Shown: positions 1 through 11,466, numbered from the stretch's first letter. The stretch is DNA of 64,000 bases from Rotaria sp. Silwood1 (GCA_905250075.1 CAJNOP010000026.1:2211-66210), one strand, 5' to 3'. Notes: generated by a model from the letters alone, not told the origin. Numbers and translations are program-made.

Positions 1-141
1 GGGGTGTGGGTGTGGGTGTTGATCTGTTAATGGTTACACCCACACTGATACCCACACTGATACCCACACCCACACCCACACCCACACCCACACCCTCACC
101 CACACCCCACACCCACCCACACCCACACCCACACCCTCAGC
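1..141. repeat. Telomere-like TGTGGG/CCCACA foldback array (copy 1a)
   Basis: A short G-rich run of GTGTGG units (1-20) is followed by about 20 bases of non-repeat sequence and then a long C-rich run of CCCACA units to about 141. The array therefore changes strand sense inside itself and could fold back. The unit matches the TGTGGG hexamer I recall as the bdelloid telomere repeat. The run starts at the window edge, so its left extent is unknown. Confidence 0.85.
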
Positions 142-254
142 AAGTTGATGATTATCGAATACTTTCTGACTTTATTAAATTTATGAGCAACTATAAATTT
201 TGCTGTTGAGTAGAACAGCTCGAATCGCCGCAATTTCCAAGAACGGGAGCGAGG

Positions 255-306
255 AGGGTGTGGGTGTGGGTGTGGATGTCGGTCTAACTAAAGAAAATAA
301 TCATCC
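255..306 (+). repeat. Short telomere-like array with core (copy 1b)
   Basis: About four GTGTGG units (255-277) lead into an AT-rich core containing CTAAAGAAAATAATCATCC. This core resembles the spacer of the other arrays in the first 11.5 kb, but the C-rich arm that should follow is missing. It looks like a half copy or a decayed copy of the same repeat family. Confidence 0.6.
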
Positions 307-386
307 ATATCGAATCGAGTCCGAATGAAAGTTTTCTCATTTGTTTCGGTCTCTGTTTTCTATTCTCCTATTTGATTTTGTATATA

Positions 387-1749
387 CATAGGGCACACCA
401 AAAGTTCTTTTTTCTCCCGGTTCTTCTAAAAGCCTCAGTTTGAGCTCAAGTATTCTGTTATAATGCTTAGACATATTTAGGATTATGTGCAAAAGTTCAG
501 ACTTCTAAGTCTTGTACTTTGCTGTAGCTGATCATTTCTTTTACGCTAAGTCACGCAGACTGCTAACGGATGACCCATCTTGTATGAGAGAACTTTGCGT
601 CTCATATTTTGATTCCTAAATTCCTTCTATTAGAAAAACAAAATATGTTAGAAGATGCAGCGTGAAAAGCTCTATAATTTACGCAGGACAATTAATTTTA
701 CAGTTGCATTTTTTGTGTTAAAAATTCGACAAGGTTGTGAGGAATCAAATTTTGATGGTGCAAAAACAATGTTTTTTTGATTAAAGATTAATTCGCTTCT
801 TTCTTATTTCATCTTGCTTTACCTGATATTTTTTCTATTAAACAAAAAACAAAACATACCATAGTATGCAGCGTGAAAAGCTCTACACTTTGCACAATAT
901 ACCTTATTTTACAGTTGCATTTATTTCTTTCGAAAATCGACAAAATTCTGAACGATCCAATTTTGACCTTGTAAAAAAAGTGTTTTTTTCGTATGCGAGG
1001 AACACGCTTTTTTCTTATTCAGCATCTGATATGTTGTATTTCAAAAAGGACAAAATACACCACAGGATGCAGCGTGAAAAACCCTACAATTTGCAATGGA
1101 CAATTTATATTATGCATGCAGTTGTTGCTATTAAGAACAAGCAAAATTCTAAGTGACCTATTTCCTCGACCGCAAAGATTCTACCCGAACGAGGACCTCG
1201 TTTTTTCGTATTTCATCTTTTTCTCACCCAATCCGTTCTTCTGTCAAAGAAACAGAATATGACGAAAGATGCAGCGTGAAAAACTCTACAAATTACAAAC
1301 AACAGTTTCTCTTAACTATATTTTTTTGCTTTTTGGAAAAAAGCAAAATTCTCTGAACTACTTTTCGCACAGTCCAGAATTGGTCGCTCAGAATACTGTT
1401 TATTTTGAAGCAAAACATGCACAATCAACATAAGCTTTACATTGCAGATTGTACAGCTTTTCACGCTGCATCTTCTGGTATAGTTTGTTTTTAAATAAAA
1501 TTTTGTTAGGGATCAAAATATGAAATGCAAAGTTCCGCCATTTTTTTTGTAAGTCACTCGCTATGTAGCTTATAGAAGATGCCATGTTATTAGAGTAAAA
1601 GAAATGATCGGCTACAGCAAAGTACAAGACTTAGAAGTCTGAAATTTTGAACATAATCCTAAATATGCCTAAGCATTATAACAGAATACTTGAACTCAGA
1701 CTGAGGCTTTTAGAAGAATCGGGGGAAAAAACTTTTGGCGTGCCCTATG
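387..1749. mobile_element. Non-autonomous foldback-type DNA element with TA flanks and internal 200-bp repeats
   Basis: The two ends are long imperfect inverted repeats. The left end starts CATAGGGCACACCAAAAG at 387, and the right end is its near-complement, finishing at 1749. The arms match for roughly 300 bp (about 387-690 against 1440-1749). Both ends are bordered by TA (385-386 and 1750-1751), the target site typical of Tc1/mariner-like transposons. Inside are four direct units that each begin with ATGCAGCGTGAAAA (655, 866, 1067, 1269; spacing 211, 201, 202 bp). The same motif occurs inverted at about 1471 in the right arm. There is no transposase; the small reading frames inside only repeat this motif and look spurious. 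The superfamily is inferred from the TA flanks alone. Confidence 0.8.
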
Positions 1750-1751
1750 TA

Positions 1752-4005
1752 GATAGATATTTTTGTCTTCTGAATGCATGGAAATTCTTTACATCAAATT
1801 ATATGAGTAGGTGATATTTGAAAACAATCAACACTACCCGTAGCGTATTCTTTATTTGCACTATTAAAAAAATACAGTAAATATCATCCATCTGCGAACT
1901 CCGTTTGTTCACGCTATGAAATATAGCTAGAAAACGATTAAGAGATCTTTGTGAAGAAAAGCCACAACTCTATGATTCGAGGTTTCTTGAGATATTGCCA
2001 GGATGATTTATTAGCTAGACTAGTTTTATTCTCATCCTGCATCACTTTGATATACTATCTAAAAAAGTTTTTTTCCTAAATTAACTTCGAAAAATTCAAT
2101 AAATTACACGCAAAGTTTAATGGTAGTTTGAAATCGATTAACAAATAATAAATTCTAACGTGTATGATAGTGTTCGGAACCAAACGCAAGCAGTTAAGAA
2201 ATCATCATGATACTTTCTCTAGGAACTGTGTAGCATAGAGTTATTACTTTTTCTTCACATAGATTGCTAAATTGAAAAACACGTCGAAATATTTCGTAAA
2301 TATAACGTCATAAAGTCGCATATTTCTATTACTTATTATGAGTTAGAATTTTAAATCATTAAAAAGTCGATTGAAGGCTTTAAGATGCTAGACTTTTTAT
2401 GCGTTTTAGCGCAATTTTTATTTATATTGTCTGTCTCAGTGAGTTGATAAACGAATAAAGTAGCATTTCAAACATACAATTTATAAATTTAACGCAAGAA
2501 TGCGTTAAATTATCTCTTTTGTTATTAGCTGATGATTTTTCTTTGCTACAGACCGTTCCTAATTTTTAGCATAAAATAACAGTTTTTTGGTGAAATAAGT
2601 GATTGCTACTCTCTTTCATACAGAGAAACGCGAACAAAATACCTACGATAGAGAAAAGATGCGTCTTGAATTTTGATTATTTATAAACTATAATTTATTA
2701 TTTAATTCGGTCTTGATCATATATAAAATAATTAAACATAATTCTAGACCAAAATACTGTTAATTTAATAAAATGTTAGTTCAATGACATCGTGAGCAGA
2801 CAATTAAATAGAGTTTATTTTTGAAACTTTTTCTGATAACTTTAGTTATTTCTGCAACCAAGATTCTCTTTATATGTTCTTTCTTGTATCATAAAATCAG
2901 AGACTATTTACTTTAGTAATGTCATATGATTACACTGTACAATATTAATATTTCAAAATTCTTCTTGAATAAAAATATAGATTTGCTTATCCAACCGATC
3001 GAGGATCCCATCGGTCGAAGTTTAATGGATAGAGTATCTTGAATAATGCCTTGTAAGTTATAGACGTCATAAAAAGCCTTTAAATGATGAGCTCTTTCAA
3101 AATAAGTTCATGATGCTTCACATAATAAATTAGTAACAATGGAGTTGAAATATTTTAAAATAAGTCATTACACATAAAAGATCTTTGTGCATTTGACAAA
3201 AACTAAATTCGTCTCGATATTTCTGTTAAAAAGACAAAGTTTATCAAAATCTTCGATGGTATGCTTTCAATGCAATCCTATTTATCTCGTTTAGGTATTT
3301 TGGTGCCAGGAATTCAATAGATTCTGACTAACGGAAACACATATCATGCTGAATAATGTTCACGCAACATCAATATAATCCATGCAATTGCTTTTCTTTT
3401 ATGATATTTTGACACGTCATAATAAGTTAAAATCCGTTTGTATTTTGCACTCCTTCCAAAAATATAGTAAGAACATTTTTCTCTTTTTCTTGATATATTT
3501 TAAATTTCTTTTTCTAAACTTCGTAATGACTTTTCCAAATGAAAAGCATACCAATAAATTTCCCTCGTTAGGTTTCAGTTTTCGATATAAGCTACAATCA
3601 CTCAAAAATGTCTTATTTTGCTAAACCATCGTGTAAAAGTCGTTTAGTTTTGACATTACATTAATTGAAAGCATTGTTCATGCGTTTTTCGTTCTTATCT
3701 CTTGACGGTTTTAAACTATCAATTTCTCTTCTTTTCATATTTTTCTCGTCGATACTGGTGAGTATCATGGTTTTTGTACTCTCCCTAGCATGGATAATCC
3801 TTTCTTTCTTCAAATTATACTGTGACGAGTGAGACTTTTCAAGTATGTCTACTTTAGTCTTTATCTTCTATCAAAAATCTCTTCCCGATTCATTTGTATT
3901 TTCTATTTGGAATGAGCCATGCCATTTCTTTCTCGTTTAAAATATCCTGACATTTTTGCAGTCTCTACTAATACAACAGATTTTAGTCCTTTCATCAGAT
4001 CAGAA
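1752..4005. other. Intergenic AT-rich stretch, no gene seen
   Basis: About 2.2 kb with only short, low-complexity reading frames and no recognisable protein, RNA gene or ordered repeat. It separates the foldback element from the next telomere-like array. Confidence 0.6.
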
Positions 4006-4073
4006 TGTGAGTGTGAGTGGATTTGAATGAGGGAAATTAACACTCATACCCACACACTCACACCCACACCCAA
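4006..4073 (+). repeat. Telomere-like foldback array (copy 2)
   Basis: A short GTGAGTGTGAGTGG run leads into a core with TTTGAATGAGGGAAATTAAC and then a C-rich run of CCCACA/CTCACA units. It has the same layout as the other arrays in the left part of the window, with a degenerate hexamer. Confidence 0.7.
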
Positions 4074-4157
4074 ACTTTGTCACAATTAAAAAGAAAGGAG
4101 AAGTAAAAGTTATGTGTCATTATCTTCACGTATAGCTACAACACCTGCGCAAAACAG

Positions 4158-4189
4158 TTGAATCCAGGTGATTTATCACCTGGATTCAA
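4158..4189. repeat. Perfect 15-bp inverted repeat with 2-base loop
   Basis: TTGAATCCAGGTGAT (4158-4172) is followed by TT and then its exact reverse complement (4175-4189). It can form a near-closed hairpin. It is not followed by a T-run and no gene ends here, so a role as terminator is unsupported. Confidence 0.9.
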
Positions 4190-4774
4190 TAAAATGATCA
4201 ATTAATAGTCTTCATTACAAACATGTTGATACATGTTAATAGATTTCTCTTAGTAATGAATTTCGCAATAGTTACTTTTCGTTGTCATTGTGCGTTTGGC
4301 CAGTTGGTTAATGAAGACGAAAGCTTTTCGATATACAACAGCAAGAGAAATCATCATTACAGTGAATAATGCGAATTTCTTTTCGGAAAAATGAGTTCTT
4401 ACTAAATCGTTGAATCGTTTTTTTGTCGTCCTGTGAGTTACCATTTTTTTAGATAATCAACATTCCCAGCTTCGCACCACATTTTGCAATCGAGTGAAAC
4501 TCGACTGTCATCTAGTTTTATTCCATCCTTTCAACTGATTTAATAAAACAGAAAAGGTCAAACGATTTATAGGTATTTACAGGCAGGCGACACCCACGGG
4601 TTTGTATCATGCAACTTCCAGTGATTTTTGAAAATCTAATAAACTGCTTGTATCTTACAGCTCATTTCATCCATACCACTCAGCACAGGAGCGAAGTCTT
4701 TTCTCACCTTTTGCCAATTGTTCTTCAACTTATCGTTACTCATTTATTTGATTAATCATTGTTTCTATTACACG

Positions 4775-5827
4775 ATGAACTCAAACAAGAATACTGTCAA
4801 TGTAAACTTCAATTCGTCAGGCGATAACATAGTTTCTCTTTCTGTTCAATCATCCGTTCAGCCTGTACGATTCTGGACCTACCTGTTTTTTTATGTATTT
4901 TCCCTTATCTGTACTTTCTTTGATCTCTATTATCTTCTTGCTGATCGAACACTTCGTCGTGCACTCAATAATCATGTCATTATTGTTCTTCTCATCGTTG
5001 GTCTTATCGATGAATTAACCAACATTCTATGGACTCTTTACAATGATCATAATCATGTGCCTCTAAAAAAATCATACATATTCTATTGCTTCTGGGCTTT
5101 TATCAACCTTGCATTTAATTCACTTCAAGTTGAATTGTTTGCTTGGGCAACTATAGAACGACACATACTTATATTTCATAGTCATTGGGTAGCCACGAAA
5201 AATAAACGTCTCTATCTTCATTACTTCCCAATCGGTGCAATCATCATCTATTAGCTTATCTATTATTCTTTTGTCTTTTTTTATCCATTTTGTGAAAGTT
5301 CATTTGATGCATTCTTAGCCGGAGGTTTTCATACTCCTTGTGTTTTTGATCATACAGTATTAGGAATGTGGGATTTGATCGTTCATCAATTTTTGCCCAC
5401 TGTGATTATTGTATTCTTTAGCGTGGCACTTCTTATTCGTACCATATTACAGAAAAATCATTTACGTCAAGGAGTTCAATGGCGAAAACATAAAAAGATG
5501 ATCATTCAATTGTTGTCCATCTCAGCTGTCTATATCATCTTCAATGTACCATGGGTTTTAGTCATTTTTGCTCATCAATATGGTTTACCGGATAATATTG
5601 CAAAAGTCGCTTTGATTTATACAGGATTTCTTTATTATTTTGTTATATTGTTGTTTCCATGTGTCTGTTGTTTATCATTATCTGAATTGCGATCTAAAGT
5701 CAAAGAGAAACTTTTATTCTGGCAACAAGCACGAAAAGTTGGTCCAACAACATTACCTATGATACGACCACGAACTGATGGAACAAAGATGAATCAAATT
5801 ACAAATCGAATTTTACGACATTTCTGA
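4775..5827 (+). pseudogene. Seven-helix rhodopsin-like GPCR with one in-frame TAG
   Basis: One reading frame runs from ATG 4775 to TGA 5827 and encodes about 350 residues, interrupted only by TAG at 5252-5254 (codon 160). Seven hydrophobic segments are visible: around WTYLFFYVFSLICTFF, HVIIVLLIVGLI, the third helix ending in TIERH (in the place of DRY), a fourth helix that holds the stop, IVHQFLPTVIIVFF, KMIIQLLSISAVYIIF and VALIYTGFLYYFVILLF. A cysteine before helix 3 and one in the second outer loop (HTPCVF) fit the usual disulfide. The N-terminus has NSS, a possible glycosylation site. Frame and hydrophobicity are intact on both sides of the stop, so this is either a young pseudogene, an allele, or a base error. 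AATAAA signals lie at 5869 and 5883. The ligand is unknown. The ATG at 4775 is the first in frame; an upstream TTG is unlikely to be used. Confidence 0.75.
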
Positions 5828-6212
5828 CAAGTCGCTAATTCATAGTCATTCATTTTCTTTCTTTTAAAAATAAATGTATTGTAATAAATCCAGATGGCAA
5901 GAGTATGAGTATGTGAAATGAGCCAGTGTTTTAATCGCTGACGGCAAGCGGTGGGCGATCGGTTGGACTAATTTTTTTTCAATTTTTTCTTTGTTTTTCG
6001 AAAAATCGATCATAGAGGTCTTGTCTTTTTCTATATGAAACTAGTTTTACTGATTTCAATGACTGTTTCTATGGGATAAAATGTATTCGAATATTTCTGT
6101 TAGACGCAGATTCATTAAAACTTCGTAATACATTGTCTAGACTCACTGGTATCAGGTTACATTATCGAAACAAAATGAAACCACTGTTCGTCGTTGTAAT
6201 TTATTGTATTTT

Positions 6213-6436
6213 AGGTGTGGGTATCGGTTTGACTGAAGCAAAGAATTACATCCACACCCAAACTGAAAAAGTAGAAAAAGATCATTGTAGTTGTCTTTCT
6301 TAATCAAAATATAGAAAAATCTGAGAAATGAAAAACAAAGGCCGTTTATGTATAATGTTTTTAATAAATTTCGTGAATGTAATGCATAAAAGGTGTGGGT
6401 GTGATTGTAATTCTTTGCTCCACTCAAACCCACACT
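6213..6436. mobile_element. Small inverted-repeat element with telomere-like ends (copies 3a and 3b)
   Basis: Two arrays of about 46-50 bp (6213-6262 and 6391-6436) face each other. Read outside-in, both run from a GTGTGGG start through AGCAAAGAATTACA (identical in both) to a CACACC end. The 128 bp between them is AT-rich without a gene. This makes a 224-bp unit with about 46-bp terminal inverted repeats, like a miniature transposon. No clear target duplication is seen, so the mobile nature is inference. Confidence 0.55.
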
Positions 6437-7176
6437 CTTATAAAGTCTCACGAACAGAAAGCAAATAGTCTATATTCAAATAAATACAAACATAAATGTG
6501 AAATACAACTTTTCACATCTTCTCAAATTTGATGGGACAAGATACTGAACTTAGTAAGGAATTGAAGATTTCAACAATAAAGAATCCGAATAAACTGTGG
6601 GCTCATCATGTTTCGTTTGCCTTTTATTATGCGATGCATCGGATTCTTTACATCATTTATAATGCCGATTTAGACCAAATACGATTACTGTACTAATTAA
6701 GATAGGATGTCTGTTTAGCATAGCTTGTTACAAAATAGTTTTCATTAAAAACTTGTTATGTTGACTTAAAATGGTCAGCTAGAGTTGAAATTTCTCTGGT
6801 TTTGCAATCGAACAGAATATGATTGAAATATTTATATTTTTAAGAAGCAAACATTTACAATTTCTGCAACAATGTTTTTTCGCTTTTATTGTTGCCTTAG
6901 GTGACTAGTTTTCATAAAATCTCATCTAATTCTATTGCAATTTTATTGTCACTGTTATTCCAGTTTGATAAGCAGCTTCTCCTCCGCTTTTATTACGGCC
7001 ATTGCTTTACGTATTCGATGGTCAATCATCCTTTAGATAGGATATGAAAATGAAATACATCTTATCTTCTTAATTTGCTCACTTTCTTTCACCCGCGAAA
7101 GTCATTTGGGTGACGACTAATCAAATGTATGATGCTTATTTTGCAATAGATAAGTAGTAAGCCTACTCACGACAAG
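6437..7176. other. Intergenic stretch, no gene seen
   Basis: AT-rich DNA of about 740 bp with no convincing reading frame or structured repeat. Confidence 0.55.
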
Positions 7177-7288
7177 TGTAGGTGTGAGGTGTAGAGGTTT
7201 GGAGTGTGGTTGTGGGTGAGTGTGGGTGTGGGTGTTGGAATCAGTCTTCTCTCAACCCAAACATCCACCCACCCACACCTATACACAT
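7177..7288 (-). repeat. Telomere-like foldback array (copy 4)
   Basis: A G-rich run (7177-7234) with several exact GTGTGGGTG units is followed by a core of about 25 bases and a C-rich run ending at 7288. Read on the minus strand, the core (GGGTTGAGAGAAGACTGATT) resembles the plus-strand core at 6226, so this copy lies in the opposite orientation. Confidence 0.7.
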
Positions 7289-8066
7289 TCTCTCAAAAAG
7301 AAAGGGACTAATTATATGATGAATATTTTTCTCTCTGTCACATGTTGAATATCTAGGAAAACTGCAATAAACGTTTCACTTTCGTTATCATTTTTTTTTG
7401 CAGTTTAACTTTGTTTATTTTCTGCAACAGATTTCGTATTTCGATCTATTAAAATCAAAATTATAATCATTATTAATCGATTGTTAAGAAGTTTCAATCA
7501 ATTGTTATTGATTCTGATTCTAATTATAATAGATCGAAATATGGCTTTTGTTGTAGAAAAACAAAATTTTCAATTCAGCTTACTGCCATAGAATTTTCAA
7601 CTTTTAATCTATTCTAATCTTTAAAAATTTTCCTTGTGAGATGAACGACCTAAAAAAAAGCATAAATTGAAAAAACACAATAAGGTTTTTCCGATGTCGC
7701 CGATAATCGATAGTTTTTTCACAGAAAATGATGAAATTTTTCAGGAAAAAACAAGATGCAAAATCAAAAGTGATATCACTTCTGAGAGAGCCCAAGACGA
7801 ACTATATTTCCATGCATTTATCACCATTTCGAAGTTGCTAACGAAAACTGACTGGTTTTGAGGAAAACGAGGTTTAGTATTTAGTTTTTGAGAAAGCGGT
7901 TTATTGAAAAGCAAAAGTTCAGATTCGCAGATTGATTTAATTTCTTTGTCAAAAAATAGTTCGATCTGTTTTTGTATTGTTCAACTGTTATTTAATATTA
8001 TCGTGAATTTTTCCATTAATTTTGGTTGTTCTTGTAACCTATATTGTCGGTATCAAAGGATATATT
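7289..8066. other. Intergenic stretch, no gene seen
   Basis: About 780 bp, AT-rich. Two short overlapping reading frames near 7604-7861 on opposite strands show no protein-like features. Confidence 0.55.
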
Positions 8067-8290
8067 AGGGTGTGGGTGTGGGTGGGTGGGTGTGGGGCGT
8101 GGGTGTGGGTGGGTATGGGTGTGGGTGTGGATGTGGGTGTGCGTGAAAAGAAAAGAAATACTAACACCCACACCACATCCACACTCACCCACACCCATAC
8201 CCACATCACACACCCACACCCAGGCCCACACCCCACAGGCACACCCACACCCGCACCCACACCCCCACCCCCACACCCACATCCACACCC
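8067..8290 (+). repeat. Large telomere-like foldback array (copy 5)
   Basis: About 80 bases of GTGTGGG/GGTGGG units (8067-8145) pass through an A-rich core (AAAAGAAAAGAAATACTAAC) into about 120 bases of CCCACA units with variants such as CCCGCA and CCCATA. It is open in several frames on both strands only because it is a low-complexity hexamer; those frames are not genes. Confidence 0.85.
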
Positions 8291-8823
8291 TTTGTCGAAA
8301 GATGCATTGTTGATTTTTGACGTTTCTTTGTTCTGCTATATTCCATCCCAACTGTTATTCATTAAATAAATAAGAAGTTCCGTTCTCCTTTTCCTACTTC
8401 ATACTTGATGATTTTTCTCACCGAGCTTGTTTGTTTGTTCTTTTCTGGTCTCTTTAGCCAATTATTCCTTTATTTATAATACAAGGTAATTATAATTAGA
8501 GAACTCTTTTATTTGTACGAAACTGCAACACAAGGCATTTTTCTACTCTCAGGCGAATGTTGAGTAAATATAGAATCAACTGAATAGCAGTGATTCTTGA
8601 AAACAAAACCAAACAATTGAGAATCCAATTGGATCAGCATTGAAAATGTTAACCATGCAAGATTCTAAAATTTTTAGATCAATCGCAAAAAGAAAGTTGT
8701 TGAACTTGATATGTTTCTTCAGTTTTTACTTTCAAAAAGTCTTACTAATGAACGAAACGTCAAAGTTGAAAGTATCACTATTTTTATGAACAAATCACAT
8801 TACCAATATTCAATACAACAATA

Positions 8824-10130
8824 TCAAAGGTAAGTTGTTACAATAGAATTGCCATTATCGAATTCACGTTGATTGTTCACTTTAATCGTTGTATCTTTTT
8901 GCTTTCGACAGCAGAGATCTGTGATTAAAACTCTCGGAACTCCAAATTGTGGTAAAGATCTTGTATCGACATGAATTCTACCGACTGCTACACCGTACTG
9001 CCCAGCAAATGGGAGAAACCAAAACCAATGATCATCACGTAGGGCAGCTATAATATAATAGCAAGCACCAACAAAATAAACAATATCTCCATATGTATAT
9101 AAGAAATTAGTGCCGTACTGTTCCGGATAAATATTAATTTGTATATTGTAGATAACATAAATGATTGAACTAATCGAAGTCGATAAATAACTGATAGTAT
9201 CCGGATCGTCAAGAGAAAAGCCACGTCCTAGTGTACGTATGTAGGTCATGTACCATGACATTATCCTAAAAAAAAAGAAAATTTGTGTTCGATCTCTCTC
9301 TCTAGTATAGACATGCATTTTCTTTTCAGTTGCAATGCACTAAATGCTTTGTATGTCAATTGACTTTTGTTCTTTTTACTAACCATCCAAACGATGCCAA
9401 TATTTCTACAAGTGCTGCTGCTAATTCGATTTTATGTACTGCTAATGTGTAATAACCACCAAGTGTATCTTCTCTTGAATACCAAAGAGCTGACCATAGA
9501 TAGAGTCCAGCTTCCAAATGATTCAAATATTCTGGTATCATAATAACATCACGCCATGTTCGATCATGCCATGCCCACCAATAAAGAAACGCCGAAAGGA
9601 TATGAATACACGCCATACCTAGAGATAATATTCTATTTGACCACTTCTTTGTGATCAATGTTAAAATTATGTGGAAAAAAAATTTTGTTCTGATAGGACT
9701 CGAGAAAAAAGCACTATCTCGATTATTCAGAAACGTTATTCCCGCTGCATTTATCAATGTTTTTCTATTTACCAATAAAGAGATGATTTACAAGAGGAGT
9801 ATTGCACACTGGTTGGTCAAGAATTGATGTCGATGGTGTTTCATTACACAATGTATCCAAAGTACTGGTATCAGCTGAACTATTCACATTTGGATTGAAA
9901 TCAATAATTAAAATTGCAATTGCATAACACAAATACACAAGATTGGCAAGCATGTATCGATTTCGAATAGTCTTTCTGAAACAAACTGGTACTCGAGTTC
10001 GTACGTGTCGCCATCGTAATGCTTGCCAAAGAGAATCGAATGGTTCAAGTTCATTAAAAGGTGCTGTTGGATCATTGATGTCATCATCATGAGTATTCGC
10101 TATAGGTATGTGCACATTATGATTCAGCAT
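8824..10130 (-). CDS. Multi-pass membrane protein, family not recognised
   Basis: Three exons join cleanly: 10130-9773, 9618-9384 and 9265-8824. All have GT-AG borders and phases that restore the codons (Gly at the first junction, Trp at the second). The product is 344 residues. The first 60 or so residues are polar (HDDD, FNELEPFD). Then come hydrophobic segments around MLANLVYLCYAIAILIIDF, ACIHILSAFLYWW, AGLYLWSALWY, VEILASFGWIMSWY, ISSIIYVIYNI and IVYFVGACYYIIAAL, giving six or seven possible membrane spans. The last 50 residues are polar and end in the stop at 8824. A stretch with Asn-Ser-Ser and Cys residues between spans 1 and 2 could lie outside the cell. I do not recognise a family or motif. 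ATG 10130 is the first ATG in frame; the GTG just before it is not a likely animal start. Confidence 0.7.
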
Positions 10131-11238
10131 CACGAATAATAGCCAACTGAAGTACTATTCAGTGAATATAATTATATTGCATCTGTATATAAATTATTTA
10201 AAAATTTGACTCATTATTTTTCTTTCGCTCTGCATCATTACTTCTTGCCGTTCGCGTTTATGACAGGTATAAACTCAAGGAAAAAAATAGCATATAATCA
10301 TAATATCTGCAGGGTAAATACAGGTAACTTTCTGTTTTGTTTTTATATAGAGATTCCTTCAATAGATTTTGACATTCATTAATGGAAAATTATTTGTGTA
10401 CCACGAGTCTCGCAAGTTATCACATAACCTTTAAAAGTGCGTCTAAAAAAGCAAAAAAAACGTCGTTCTTCGCTCACAATCGAACTTCACTATGAGAGAA
10501 GAACGATTATAAACATGAATTTCTCAAAAAAAAGATCGCTATTAATATAACGAACTACTTCTTTTGCTGCTCTTTCTATAGTCAATAAATAAAAAAGACA
10601 TTCTAAAATCTGCACAAGTGCTAAAAAATGGACACTCAACAGACTTTTTTTGTGTGCTACTGAAAGTATTATGAGAACGTCAGAAGATATACCTTTCCTA
10701 GCCAACGCGTAATTCGTCTCTGTTTTAGATGGCACACATTTCAACGCTAAGAATTTTGACTTTTTAGATATTTACAGAAGTTCGCGATCGCAAGAAAAAT
10801 TTGCTTGTGAAATTTTTATTTAGTGACTAGCAAAAAACAGTCAAGTAGATTTTGTTTTATTAAAATTAACTATTTTCTTCATAGAGTTGGTAGCCGCGAT
10901 TTCTTTCTTGTTGTTATCCGTTTACACGCATTGTTACATTTATTTTGAAAACATGTATTAACATGCAGTAAGACAAATGTGTTCTACTTTTCTATTGTGA
11001 AGTTATTACAATGAACAAGATAGCGACGCTCTACAGATGATTCTCTTTGTTGCTCTCCCTTATATACAAATACATTTAGAAACGGCGCGATCAGGAAGAG
11101 GGGTCACCCCTGCTTTGAAAAATGTTGGTTTAGACTTTCTCCGATTTAGGGTCAGAATGAGAGCTGAAGGGGGATACGGAGAACTTTTCCGCACTAACCA
11201 TCCCTCCCCCCTTTGGTCATCACTTTTGAAAAGCAGGA
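10131..11238. other. Intergenic stretch, no gene seen
   Basis: This is the upstream region of the membrane-protein gene. It contains only short frames. From about 11,085 to 11,235 it is richer in GC than its surroundings, just before the next telomere-like array. Confidence 0.5.
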
Positions 11239-11466
11239 AGGGTGTGGGTGTGTGGGTGGGGTGTGAGTGTGGGTGTGAGTGTGGGTGTGGGTGGATGTGG
11301 GTGTGGGTGTGGGTGTGATTGCGGGTGTGGGTGTGGGCGTGGATGTGGGTATCACTTAAAATGTAATCCACACCACACCCGTGCCGACACACACACCCAC
11401 CCACACACCCACACCCACACCCACACTCACTCACACACCCACACCCACGCCCAGCCACCCATACCC
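11239..11466. repeat. Large telomere-like foldback array (copy 6)
   Basis: G-rich GTGTGGG/GTGAGTGTGGG units run from 11,239 to about 11,352. They pass through a core with TATCACTTAAAATGTAATCC and flip to C-rich CACACCC units ending at about 11,466. It is one of the two largest copies in the window and has the same G-rich, core, C-rich order as the others. Confidence 0.85.

Noticed and set aside
866-1356. Frames repeating the peptide MQREK-Y
   Set aside because: The peptide repeats because the DNA unit of the foldback element repeats; frames are short, shift between units and have no domain.
8016-8369. Long open frames on both strands through the TGTGGG array (similar ones at 6-209 and 11,037-11,523)
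   Set aside because: They are products of a stop-free hexamer repeat (Gly/Val/Cys/Trp or His/Thr/Pro strings), not proteins.
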